Positions 1-6,300 of a DNA stretch of 7,419 nt are shown here, one piece after another; positions within the stretch are counted from its first letter, which is position 1; each line of letters opens with the position of its first letter. The position numbers and the translations under genes were made by a program. This DNA is from RUG191 sp045642225 (GTDB lineage Bacteria; Bacillota; Clostridia; Lachnospirales; Lachnospiraceae), in assembly GCA_045642225.1 (NCBI GenBank), contig JAZUIN010000075.1, positions 1 through 7,419 on the forward strand, written 5' to 3'. The notes under the pieces are model-generated. The model searched no databases. It was not told the origin of the DNA and saw only the letters and a list, made by a program, of their open reading frames with translations.

Positions 1-55
1 CTTCGCCCTCCGCAAATGCTCGTTGAGTAAATGTCATATATTCTTCGTCACCCAT
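1..55 (-). CDS. 5' end of an unidentified gene, cut by the window edge
   Basis: Only the first 18 codons are present, reading MGDEEYMTFTQRAFAEGE. The start is well supported: on the minus strand an AGGAGG Shine-Dalgarno (64-69) lies 8 nt before the ATG, and a promoter-like TATAAT is found about 100 nt upstream. The peptide is acidic and shows no signal peptide. The fragment is too short to assign to a family. It is divergent from the HD-domain gene across a roughly 200-nt intergenic region. The start is fairly sure; the function is unknown. Confidence 0.65.
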   Translation of the reverse strand, partial: MGDEEYMTFTQRAFAEGE

Positions 56-152
56 TCGATCTACCTCCTGTCTAACAGCATCATTTTTATTAGTAATGTA
101 TTCTTCAACACATAACAAACTACGATATAACTCATCTTTCTTTGTATCTAAT

Positions 153-181
153 ATTATACTTTATTTTTTAATTCTTGTAAT
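153..181 (-). promoter_or_regulatory. Predicted sigma-A promoter for the left-edge gene
   Basis: On the minus strand a perfect TATAAT (153-158) is preceded, 17 nt upstream, by ATTACA (176-181), which matches TTGACA at four of six positions. Transcription would start near 146 and give a leader of about 90 nt before the start codon at 55. I see no convincing riboswitch or attenuator fold in that leader. Confidence 0.5.
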
Positions 182-231
182 GATGTACCTTATCAATTTA
201 TACTCCAAGCCGCCCCCTCCAAAATGTAAAG

Positions 232-240
232 TGTTATAAT
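232..240 (+). promoter_or_regulatory. Extended -10 promoter of the HD-domain gene
   Basis: The sequence TGTTATAAT is a consensus extended -10 (TGnTATAAT). At normal spacing the -35 region falls in a C-rich tract (about 211-219) with no resemblance to TTGACA, so the promoter would rely on the extended -10 or on an activator. The expected transcript starts near 247, only a few bases before the Shine-Dalgarno. Confidence 0.5.
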
Positions 241-263
241 AAACCTATACGGGAGGTTTTGCT

Positions 264-764
264 ATGAGAGATATGAATACACAGCTAATCTATTCAATAA
301 CCGAGTACTATAGTGGAGACCCAGCCAGAATTCAGCACTTCATGAAGGTTTATGAGTACGCTAAGCTCATCGGTCAACAAGAAAGGCTCGACGCCGAGAC
401 GCAGCACATATTAGAGACTGCAGCTATCGTTCATGATATCGGCATTAAGCCTGCAGAAGAAAAATATCATTCCAGTGCGAGCAACTATCAAGAACTTGAG
501 GGTCCACCTGTAGCCGAGAAGCTACTAATTTCTCTTCTATACAAAAAAGAAATTGTGGACCGTGTCACATACTTAGTAGGTCGCCATCATACATACGATA
601 GAATTGATGGAAAAGACTACCAAATTCTTGTCGAAGCAGACTTCCTCGTAAATCTCTATGAGGATAACTGCACAAAGGAGCAAATCCTTCGCGCAAAAGA
701 TCATATATTTAAAACTGAAACAGGTCTTAAACTTCTTGACCTAATTTATAAACCAGAAGAATAA
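264..764 (+). CDS. HD-domain metal-dependent phosphohydrolase, small stand-alone form
   Basis: A 166-residue protein made almost entirely of one HD domain. Metal-binding residues fit the H...HD...D pattern of the superfamily: H25, the H57-D58 pair in the helix AAIVHDIGI, H108-H109, and a C-terminal D126 in EADFLVNL. The HD superfamily hydrolyses phosphate esters, including nucleotides and cyclic or hyperphosphorylated nucleotides; nothing here identifies the substrate. There is no signal peptide or membrane segment, so it is predicted to be cytosolic. The ATG is preceded by GGGAGG (251-256) with 7-nt spacing; a second in-frame Met lies three codons later but has poorer spacing. The gene stands alone, between a divergent gene and a strong terminator. 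Domain call is confident; the reaction is unknown. Confidence 0.88.
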   Translation: MRDMNTQLIYSITEYYSGDPARIQHFMKVYEYAKLIGQQERLDAETQHILETAAIVHDIGIKPAEEKYHSSASNYQELEGPPVAEKLLISLLYKKEIVDRVTYLVGRHHTYDRIDGKDYQILVEADFLVNLYEDNCTKEQILRAKDHIFKTETGLKLLDLIYKPEE

Positions 765-809
765 AAAATAAGCGGATGCATCAGAAATGATATGCATCCG
801 CTTTATTCA
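763..809. terminator. Bidirectional intrinsic terminator between convergent genes
   Basis: A perfect 12-bp stem (AAGCGGATGCAT at 770-781 with ATGCATCCGCTT at 792-803) closes a 10-nt loop. On the plus strand it is followed by TTTATT, serving the HD-domain gene. On the minus strand the A-run at 763-768 gives a stronger T-tract for the amidase gene, which ends at 837. Confidence 0.88.
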
Positions 810-836
810 TATAACTTCACTCTGCCACAATTCCCA

Positions 837-1835
837 CTAATCCATCAAAGATATTTGGAATCCATTTTCAAAATCTTCTCTTCTATAATAAGTAGCAGTT
901 AATTCCCTCTGATCATACACAATACTCCACTCTGTTGTATGGAAATCATCTGGGAAGTTTGACTTTGCAACGCCACGTAGCTCTTCTTTCATTTCGTCAT
1001 GAGAGTATTCTTCTTTTTCAGAAAAATGTGCCATCACATTGTCGTATCGAATATGAGATTGTTCTGTACCAACACCAAACTTCAGATGATCTTCTTTCAT
1101 ATAGAAATTAGTAACTACTGGTGTCTCCTTTATAAATATCTCATTATCGATGTATTCAACAACTACCATATGGCCATTTGCATCCGCAATTGCAAGATGA
1201 CACAAAAAGCCTGGCCAAGATCTCATGTCAGTATTCTTAAGAATCTCAAGTGCTTCATCAGTAGTCGCCGCAAGGTCTAATATAGTTCTTACTGCAGAAA
1301 CGATAATTTGTCTTGTTTTTCCAGTATCCTGCTCAATCACTGCATCATCAGAAATCATATTTACCGACATCGCAAGACCTTTTTCATTCATTCCGTCTAC
1401 AGGTACATATAGTCCAAATTTCTTAATAAGCCACATAGGCATTGCATTTCCTGCTTTACCAAATGCACCAGTAATAAAGTATGTATCTATACTGCTCACT
1501 GACTTATAACCATTTTCAGGTTCATTTTTTATAATCATCATTTTATGTGGCTCAAAGTCATAACTTCTACCAAAGCGGTAGCCTTCACCCTCAGCTCTTT
1601 TTCGCTGAATCGCTGTGCATCCAGGCCTAATATCAAATTCCTTTGGAACAGGAACATCTTTATATCCAGAAACAAGGTGCTTCAGCACAAAGCTCACTAT
1701 CTCCTTACTTGTTCCAGCTCCACCCTGCGCAAGAAATTCATTTACTCCATCATTTCCATCATTCAAAACATAGCTTGTATAATCATTTACAAACTGAAAC
1801 TTCTTCTTAGGCGTAATCTTTTTTACTTCACTCAT
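837..1835 (-). CDS. Choloylglycine-hydrolase-superfamily (linear amide C-N hydrolase) Ntn enzyme
   Basis: A 332-residue Ntn-hydrolase. The catalytic block begins at Cys73 (G72-C73-T74), then GRSYDF (R90, D93), GMNEKGL (148-154) followed by N159, CHLAIAD, VVTN (N243) and SHIRYD (R263). These match in order the Cys, Arg, Asp, Asn, Asn and Arg of bile salt hydrolases and penicillin V acylases. Those enzymes cleave linear amide bonds after Cys becomes the N-terminal residue. Here 72 residues precede the Cys and do not form a signal peptide, so self-cleavage of a propeptide in the cytosol is inferred. The substrate is not identifiable; 'bile salt hydrolase' would be over-annotation. A longer reading from a TTG at 1847 is possible, but that codon overlaps the GGAGAG Shine-Dalgarno (1840-1845) serving the ATG at 1835, so I use the ATG. 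It lies 16 nt behind the XRE gene, in the same operon. Confidence 0.85.
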   Translation of the reverse strand: MSEVKKITPKKKFQFVNDYTSYVLNDGNDGVNEFLAQGGAGTSKEIVSFVLKHLVSGYKDVPVPKEFDIRPGCTAIQRKRAEGEGYRFGRSYDFEPHKMMIIKNEPENGYKSVSSIDTYFITGAFGKAGNAMPMWLIKKFGLYVPVDGMNEKGLAMSVNMISDDAVIEQDTGKTRQIIVSAVRTILDLAATTDEALEILKNTDMRSWPGFLCHLAIADANGHMVVVEYIDNEIFIKETPVVTNFYMKEDHLKFGVGTEQSHIRYDNVMAHFSEKEEYSHDEMKEELRGVAKSNFPDDFHTTEWSIVYDQRELTATYYRREDFENGFQISLMD

Positions 1836-1851
1836 TTTTCTCTCCAAATTT

Positions 1852-2331
1852 TTAATACTTTATCTTCCCCGCTATTTCAGCCTTTTCTATCCATAACTGT
1901 AAGCTATCAACAGACTTTGCTATCTTATCCATAGTATTTTTAATACTATAAAAATCTTCTATCTCGTCCTCTGAAATCTCACCATCTTCTATAATCTCAA
2001 GAAGACGGTCCTTGTCCCTGTCTAGCTTACTTAACGAGGTTAATGTTTCAACAGCTATCTGTGCTAATTCTTTGGATTTGGTTTCTGGAATATTTTCTTT
2101 TAACCCAATCTCACAATCATGTGTACAGTAATAGTTCCTAAGTTCAGGGCACGCATAACAGTCTGCCATCTGTACCACTTCTTCGGGATGCAGATTTTTA
2201 ATTCGATTATTTTCTATTTTATCTAATCTATCTGAAGGAATACATAATTTCTCAGCAGCTTCGTCTCTTGTAAGTCCAGCAACTTCTTTTCTTGCATACT
2301 TATATGCAGTCGTATAATCCTTATAATCCAT
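1852..2331 (-). CDS. XRE-like helix-turn-helix regulator with a C-terminal cysteine cluster
   Basis: A 159-residue protein. Residues about 10-57 resemble an XRE/Cro-type helix-turn-helix domain (LTRDEAAEKLCIPSDRLDKIEN), with the recognition helix near SDRLDKIEN. Immediately after it come four cysteines, C58, C61, C69 and C73, spaced C-x2-C-x7-C-x3-C, which could bind zinc or an iron-sulfur cluster. The rest (about 85-155) is charged and helical, probably coiled-coil, with acidic ISEDEIEDF. The start has AGGAG (2340-2344) 8 nt upstream. It is the first gene of an operon with the Ntn amidase, so control of that gene and of itself is inferred. HTH assignment is good; metal binding and the regulated target are inference. 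Confidence 0.78.
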   Translation of the reverse strand: MDYKDYTTAYKYARKEVAGLTRDEAAEKLCIPSDRLDKIENNRIKNLHPEEVVQMADCYACPELRNYYCTHDCEIGLKENIPETKSKELAQIAVETLTSLSKLDRDKDRLLEIIEDGEISEDEIEDFYSIKNTMDKIAKSVDSLQLWIEKAEIAGKIKY

Positions 2332-2365
2332 TTCCCAATCTCCTAAAACATATCAATATGCTCAT

Positions 2366-2394
2366 ATATTAACTCATTGAGAATTGAATTTCAA
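2366..2394 (-). promoter_or_regulatory. Predicted promoter of the XRE-amidase operon
   Basis: Minus strand: TTGAAA (2389-2394) and TAATAT (2366-2371) with exactly 17 nt between them, upstream of the XRE gene start at 2331. The -35 box abuts the T-tract of the preceding terminator, so the two operons are packed back to back. The half-palindromic ATTCAATTCTCAATGAG in the spacer area is too imperfect to call an operator. Confidence 0.5.
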
Positions 2395-2422
2395 AAAAGA
2401 AAGACTACCTTTTTAGGTAGCC
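2393..2422 (-). terminator. Intrinsic terminator of the PspC operon
   Basis: Read on the minus strand, GGCTACCT pairs with AGGTAGTC (2403-2422, one G-T pair) around an AAAA loop, followed by TTTCTTTTTT. It lies 8 nt downstream of the stop codon of the 71-residue membrane protein gene. Confidence 0.85.
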
Positions 2423-2429
2423 TTCCATC

Positions 2430-2645
2430 TTATACAACTGCTTTTATTAAACTGACTGCCCCCATAATGATTAACGCTATAAACGCCACATACACAAGCC
2501 CTGAGAAAAACATTGCAATAATTACTATTGGAGCAATCACAAGATATAAAACAATCTTTAATATCGACCAGGTACACTTGATTGCAAATCCAAGCAACTT
2601 TCCAAAGACGCCTATCATCAGTACTAGAAAAATAAATGTTATCAT
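2430..2645 (-). CDS. Small hydrophobic membrane protein, partner of PspC-domain protein
   Basis: A 71-residue, very hydrophobic protein with no recognised family. Residues 2-15 form one hydrophobic stretch, and about 31-67 form a long one able to cross the membrane twice. Between them three lysines (K16, K23, K30) recur every seven residues, which would put one basic stripe along an amphipathic helix. An AGGAGG Shine-Dalgarno (2655-2660) 9 nt before the ATG begins immediately after the stop codon of the PspC gene, so the two are translated from one message. A role together with the PspC protein in the envelope is inferred from position only. Confidence 0.72.
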   Translation of the reverse strand: MITFIFLVLMIGVFGKLLGFAIKCTWSILKIVLYLVIAPIVIIAMFFSGLVYVAFIALIIMGAVSLIKAVV

Positions 2646-2660
2646 ACTCTTTCCCCTCCT

Positions 2661-2858
2661 TTAATTCTCAACATAGCCATCTTCTTCTGGAATAATCAGC
2701 GCTGCTATTATATATAATAAAACGCCTGCTCCTCCAGCCAATGTAAATGCTAACCAAATTATTCTAACAATAATAGGATCAATTTCAAAATAATTAGCAA
2801 ATCCACTACATACACCTGCAAAACATCTGTCATTTGTGCTTCTTCTTAACTTTTTCAT
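2661..2858 (-). CDS. PspC-domain small membrane protein
   Basis: A 65-residue protein consisting of a single PspC domain. It begins with the basic KKLRRSTNDR segment and continues with the family signature AGVCSGFANYFEIDPIIVRIIW (shown to W35). One transmembrane helix follows (about 31-56), ending in the usual ALIIPEED. In enterobacteria PspC senses envelope stress and binds PspA; in Firmicutes small stand-alone PspC proteins are common, often without other psp genes, and none is seen here. The Shine-Dalgarno is weak: GGATGG about 9-11 nt before the ATG. It is first in a two-gene operon with the 71-residue membrane protein. The family call is firm; a stress-sensing role is by analogy. Confidence 0.9.
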   Translation of the reverse strand: MKKLRRSTNDRCFAGVCSGFANYFEIDPIIVRIIWLAFTLAGGAGVLLYIIAALIIPEEDGYVEN

Positions 2859-2888
2859 AATTATATACCCATCCTTTCAAGAAGTTTT

Positions 2889-2932
2889 GTTCCTTATATG
2901 TACATAGTAAATGAACATTTTTCTCTTTTGAA
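2889..2932 (-). promoter_or_regulatory. Tentative promoter with overlapping palindrome upstream of the PspC operon
   Basis: On the minus strand TTCAAA (2927-2932) and TACTAT (2904-2909) are separated by 17 nt, each matching consensus at four of six positions. A perfect 10-bp palindrome TATGTACATA (2897-2906) overlaps the -10. It is flanked, slightly off-centre, by GTTC (2889-2892) and GAAC (2913-2916). The arrangement suggests an operator, but the promoter elements are weak. Confidence 0.3.
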
Positions 2933-2937
2933 CGGTC

Positions 2938-2968
2938 AAAAATAGCGACTTTTATGAGAAAAGTCGCT
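2938..2968 (-). terminator. Intrinsic terminator of the receiver-kinase-TraX operon
   Basis: A perfect 10-bp stem (AGCGACTTTT at 2944-2953 with AAAAGTCGCT at 2959-2968) with a 5-nt loop, followed on the minus strand by ATTTTT. It lies about 60 nt after the TraX stop codon and ends the three-gene operon. Confidence 0.85.
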
Positions 2969-3026
2969 TTAGCGTGTAGAAAAACATCATCTATTCTCTC
3001 TGTAATCCAATTGCTTGAATCAAATA

Positions 3027-3758
3027 TTATAGCCAAATATATTTAATGGCACTTAAAACTACGAAGTGCAAAGGATAAAAGATATAAAAGAAATATCTTC
3101 CCAATTTACAAGCTCCAGGCTGACCATTATATTGACTAAGCGGTACCAAAGCAAACATAAATCCAAGCAAATATAACCACTGTGGAATATTCCAATCATA
3201 GCTTGAAAAATGATATTGACGATTCAATAAAATAGCCACCGAAAGTACCACAACTAAAAGCACTGTAAAGAAACAAAACCAAATAGCACGATGTTTAAAG
3301 TCTTTATTATAGTAAAATAATAAAACATAAATAATTGGCATAATTACCCAGCCGCCAATAACAGCTGATACTAAAAACATAGCTACAGCCAACACAATTC
3401 TGAGTGGCTTTGCTATTTTTTCACTTTCCAAAAAAGTTAAGGTCAAAAGTGCTAGCAATAAGTCAAAAATAATATTTTGTCTGTAATCATACTCTTCATG
3501 GAAAAACACATAAAATGGTACAACTGCAACTGCCGCAAATATTGCCATTCGCAAAATGTATCGTTTCAAATTAGATGTATGGCGAAAACCTTCTGCTATA
3601 AAGAAACACATAATTGGCAATGTGAATCTTCCAATCAAATGCATAGTAATTCCAAGAGGAGTCATAAACTCCACAAAGCCCCATGCCGTATGATCAATAA
3701 CCATAGCAATAATTGCAATGTATTTTAACTGAGTTCGGTTAATTCCTCCCTTATCCAT
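3027..3758 (-). CDS. TraX-family membrane acyltransferase-like protein
   Basis: A 243-residue polytopic protein with roughly eight hydrophobic segments. TraX-family marks are present in order: LKYIAIIAMVIDH (11-23, with D22-H23), IGRFTLPIMCFFIAEGF (42-58), TSNLKRYILR, FDLLLALLTLTFLE and the C-terminal GRYFFYIFYPLHFVVL (220-235, H231). The F-plasmid TraX N-acetylates pilin; chromosomal homologues in gut Firmicutes have unknown acceptors, so acyl transfer to a surface molecule is inference. No conjugation genes are nearby, so this is not evidence of a plasmid or ICE. Its Shine-Dalgarno AGGAG (3766-3770) overlaps the TAG stop of the kinase gene, 7 nt before the ATG, so translation is coupled to the kinase. 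It is the last gene before a terminator. Confidence 0.85.
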   Translation of the reverse strand: MDKGGINRTQLKYIAIIAMVIDHTAWGFVEFMTPLGITMHLIGRFTLPIMCFFIAEGFRHTSNLKRYILRMAIFAAVAVVPFYVFFHEEYDYRQNIIFDLLLALLTLTFLESEKIAKPLRIVLAVAMFLVSAVIGGWVIMPIIYVLLFYYNKDFKHRAIWFCFFTVLLVVVLSVAILLNRQYHFSSYDWNIPQWLYLLGFMFALVPLSQYNGQPGACKLGRYFFYIFYPLHFVVLSAIKYIWL

Positions 3759-3768
3759 ATGTATTCTC

Positions 3769-6300
3769 CTAAATCATTTTTCTCATATTACTGATATGTT
3801 GGTTAGCAGCATCCTCATCAATATCAACAACAGCAATTTTTAGCTCTTCATAATCATTTTGCATTTCTTCTGGAATATCGTAGTATGATAAGGCTTGCAT
3901 AACTTGATCTGCTGTATCAATATCGCAAACCTCCATAGCCTCTTCTAACATCAAAAAAGATTCTTGAAATACCGTCGGCTGAAATGGCAGTTTTTCTTTT
4001 ACTTCTTCTTTAGCAAAAACTTCCTTTAATACTTCTACCAAAGCATTCCATTGTTTTATAAAAATACCATGAACACTTTGAAGCGTCTCTATTTCGCCAT
4101 CTCTAGCTGCATACTCCAAAACCTTTGCCAATGCAAAAAGTTGTAATGCCCCAATTGTAGCTCCACAATTTTTCATCGCATGCACTTTTACACGATATTG
4201 ACGCAAACTTTCTTCGTCATCTTTCGAGTCCATAACTCCATCAAAAAGCTCATCCAATTCAGCTGCATCTTTTTTTGCCGTGATGATAAATTCCTTTACC
4301 ATCTCTTCAAATAAAGCTTCATCTTTTAAGTTAAGCAGTGCATACTGTGAATCAATTCCATCAATCTGAGGGTTTTCTTCCTTCTTCTTGCTGGAACTCT
4401 CTATTATTTCCTCTGTTTTTTTCACTAATTCCTTTGGAAGTAATCGCATCAACATTTCTTCCATTTTTTCAGAGCGAATTGGTTTAGAAAGAAAACCAGT
4501 AAACCCTTCAGATATATACATTTCCTCAGCACCTGCAATAGCATTTGCAGTAAGCGCAATGACAGGCGGATTGTTTGCCTCAATCACCCCCAATTGTTGT
4601 AATTGGTGCAAAGTCTCGATACCATCCAAATCTGGCATCATGTGATCAAGCATAATCAAATCATATTTCTTGGCTTTTACCATTTCAATACACTCATATC
4701 CGCCAGCGGCCTCGTCCACTTGGATCTGCGTATCTCTAAGTAATGATTTGCACACTTTACGATTTGTTAAATAGTCATCTACTAACAATATTTTTGCATC
4801 TGGTGCTACAAATGAAACCTGATAAGCATCAACCTGCTGCCTCGTTATTCGCTGCTCCAAGTTACCGATTACTTCTTGGTTTCGAATCTCCTGATATAAA
4901 TCAAAATAAAATCTAGAACCTTCTCCATAGACACTCTCAACTTGCAATTTACTATCCATTAATGTCAGCAATTGAACAATAATGCTCATTCCAAGTCCTG
5001 TTCCCTCTATGTTCTTGTTTCGCTGCACGTCAATTCTTTCAAATTCAGCAAACAGCTTATTCATATCCTCCTGTCGAATGCCTATGCCAGTGTCTTCAAT
5101 ATCGAAACGCAATCTGACATCTGTATCAAAAACCTCTCCTCGTACAGATAGCTTCACACTTCCTGTTTCTGTATACTTAATAGCATTATTGATGATGTTA
5201 ATCAAAATCTGCTTGATGCGCACATCATCTCCATACAGTCTAGAAGGCAAGTTTTCATCTATTTCCACTTGAAAATCAAGTCCCTTATCCTTTGCTTTTC
5301 GGGACATCATGTTGACTACATCATAAAGCATACTGCTGACATCATACTCAGTCAGAACAAGCTCCATTTTCCCTGATTCTATTTTAGATAAGTCTAGAAT
5401 ATCATTGATTGTACTAAGTAAAGTAGCCGAAGCACTTTTAACATCCGTAGCATAGCTAATAACATTCTGTTCTGTGCTATCTCTTAATATCATCTCATTC
5501 ATACCAATCACTGCGTTGATTGGAGTTCGAATCTCATGAGACATCTTTGCCAAGAATGTAGATTTTGCGCGATTAGCCTCATCTGCTTTGGCACGAGCAA
5601 TTTCTAATTCTTTCATAGCCTTCTCTAGTTTAATATAGTCTGGCGTCTCTATAACAAACAAGAAAACTAAAATGGCCAATGAACCCATATACATAGCTAA
5701 AAGAGTATGCTTAAAAATTAATATTTGTAGCAAAGATCCCGCTACAATCATAATCAAAAACAAATTTGACGCGAAGCGAAGTCTTGGTCCAAATGTTTTA
5801 CTGTATTTAACAACAAAGATAAATCCGAGTAACACAATGCAAAGGGACGTTCCATATGTAAAAGGATATAACGGTCCATGGATGTACGTTCCTTGCTCAT
5901 CAAAATAGAAACAATGTCCTGTAAATAAATTTATGACAAGTAAAGCTGAATAACAGCAATAGATAATCAAACATATTCTATACAGAATTCCCCGCTTTCT
6001 AATGCCTAACTTCTCGTTTAAAGTAAAAGATTCAATATAGCTTACAAAGCTTAAGGTCATCCCCGCTGATACCATAAAAAATGCCGTATTTAAAAGCAAA
6101 TTAATCACGGGTGGCACAATATTTCCATTCTCAATCGTTTTTGCTGTAACTACATCCAAAACATCTGAGGCCAACAACATGATCATTAAGTAACGATAAC
6201 GTCGATTACTTATAGAGGCATTGGGATATTGAATATACAAATACAATAATACCAATACAAGAAATCCAATAGCTGCTACCTCAAAGTAAACATTATACAT
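3769..6300 (-). CDS. Hybrid histidine kinase: 7-TM sensor, HisKA, HATPase, receiver, Hpt
   Basis: An 843-residue protein. About seven transmembrane helices (8-26, 36-54, 63-90, 104-126, 146-165, 177-195, 200-218) form an unrecognised sensor, followed by a short coiled linker (225-246). HisKA has the phosphoacceptor in SHEIRTP (H255). The HATPase has its N-box at N372, DTGIGI (403-408) and GTGLGM (433-438). The receiver has D508-D509, phosphoacceptor D552, T584 and K606. The Hpt domain has H707 in VHAMKNCGATIGA. A further helical tail of about 75 residues follows. All catalytic residues are present, so an internal His-Asp-His relay is expected. I start at the ATG at 6300, which overlaps the upstream gene's stop by 8 nt (ATGTATAA) and has GAGGCGG 9 nt upstream. 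The in-frame ATG at 6336 has AGGAG directly against it with no spacing and would add a basic stretch before the first helix. Confidence 0.92.
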   Translation of the reverse strand: MYNVYFEVAAIGFLVLVLLYLYIQYPNASISNRRYRYLMIMLLASDVLDVVTAKTIENGNIVPPVINLLLNTAFFMVSAGMTLSFVSYIESFTLNEKLGIRKRGILYRICLIIYCCYSALLVINLFTGHCFYFDEQGTYIHGPLYPFTYGTSLCIVLLGFIFVVKYSKTFGPRLRFASNLFLIMIVAGSLLQILIFKHTLLAMYMGSLAILVFLFVIETPDYIKLEKAMKELEIARAKADEANRAKSTFLAKMSHEIRTPINAVIGMNEMILRDSTEQNVISYATDVKSASATLLSTINDILDLSKIESGKMELVLTEYDVSSMLYDVVNMMSRKAKDKGLDFQVEIDENLPSRLYGDDVRIKQILINIINNAIKYTETGSVKLSVRGEVFDTDVRLRFDIEDTGIGIRQEDMNKLFAEFERIDVQRNKNIEGTGLGMSIIVQLLTLMDSKLQVESVYGEGSRFYFDLYQEIRNQEVIGNLEQRITRQQVDAYQVSFVAPDAKILLVDDYLTNRKVCKSLLRDTQIQVDEAAGGYECIEMVKAKKYDLIMLDHMMPDLDGIETLHQLQQLGVIEANNPPVIALTANAIAGAEEMYISEGFTGFLSKPIRSEKMEEMLMRLLPKELVKKTEEIIESSSKKKEENPQIDGIDSQYALLNLKDEALFEEMVKEFIITAKKDAAELDELFDGVMDSKDDEESLRQYRVKVHAMKNCGATIGALQLFALAKVLEYAARDGEIETLQSVHGIFIKQWNALVEVLKEVFAKEEVKEKLPFQPTVFQESFLMLEEAMEVCDIDTADQVMQALSYYDIPEEMQNDYEELKIAVVDIDEDAANQHISNMRKMI

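Noticed and set aside
160..223. Possible 15-codon leader peptide on the minus strand behind a GGAGGGGG tract (start TTG near 205)
   Set aside because: It would need a promoter further right than the one found at 153-181, and none is visible; the G-rich tract is more likely incidental.
1836..1847. TTG start at 1847 for the amidase
   Set aside because: The TTG overlaps the GGAGAG ribosome binding site that serves the ATG at 1835, and it has no Shine-Dalgarno of its own.
2860..2865. TATAAT directly before the PspC start codon on the minus strand
   Set aside because: It is one base from the ATG, too close to act as the promoter of that gene.
2830..3036. Minus-strand 68-codon open frame between TraX and the PspC gene
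   Set aside because: It spans the 10-bp terminator hairpin at 2938-2968, overlaps both neighbouring genes, lacks a ribosome binding site and has no recognisable protein character.
3027..3758. TraX as evidence of a conjugative plasmid or integrative element
   Set aside because: No relaxase, coupling protein, type IV secretion gene, integrase or attachment site is present; TraX homologues are common as chromosomal genes in gut Firmicutes.
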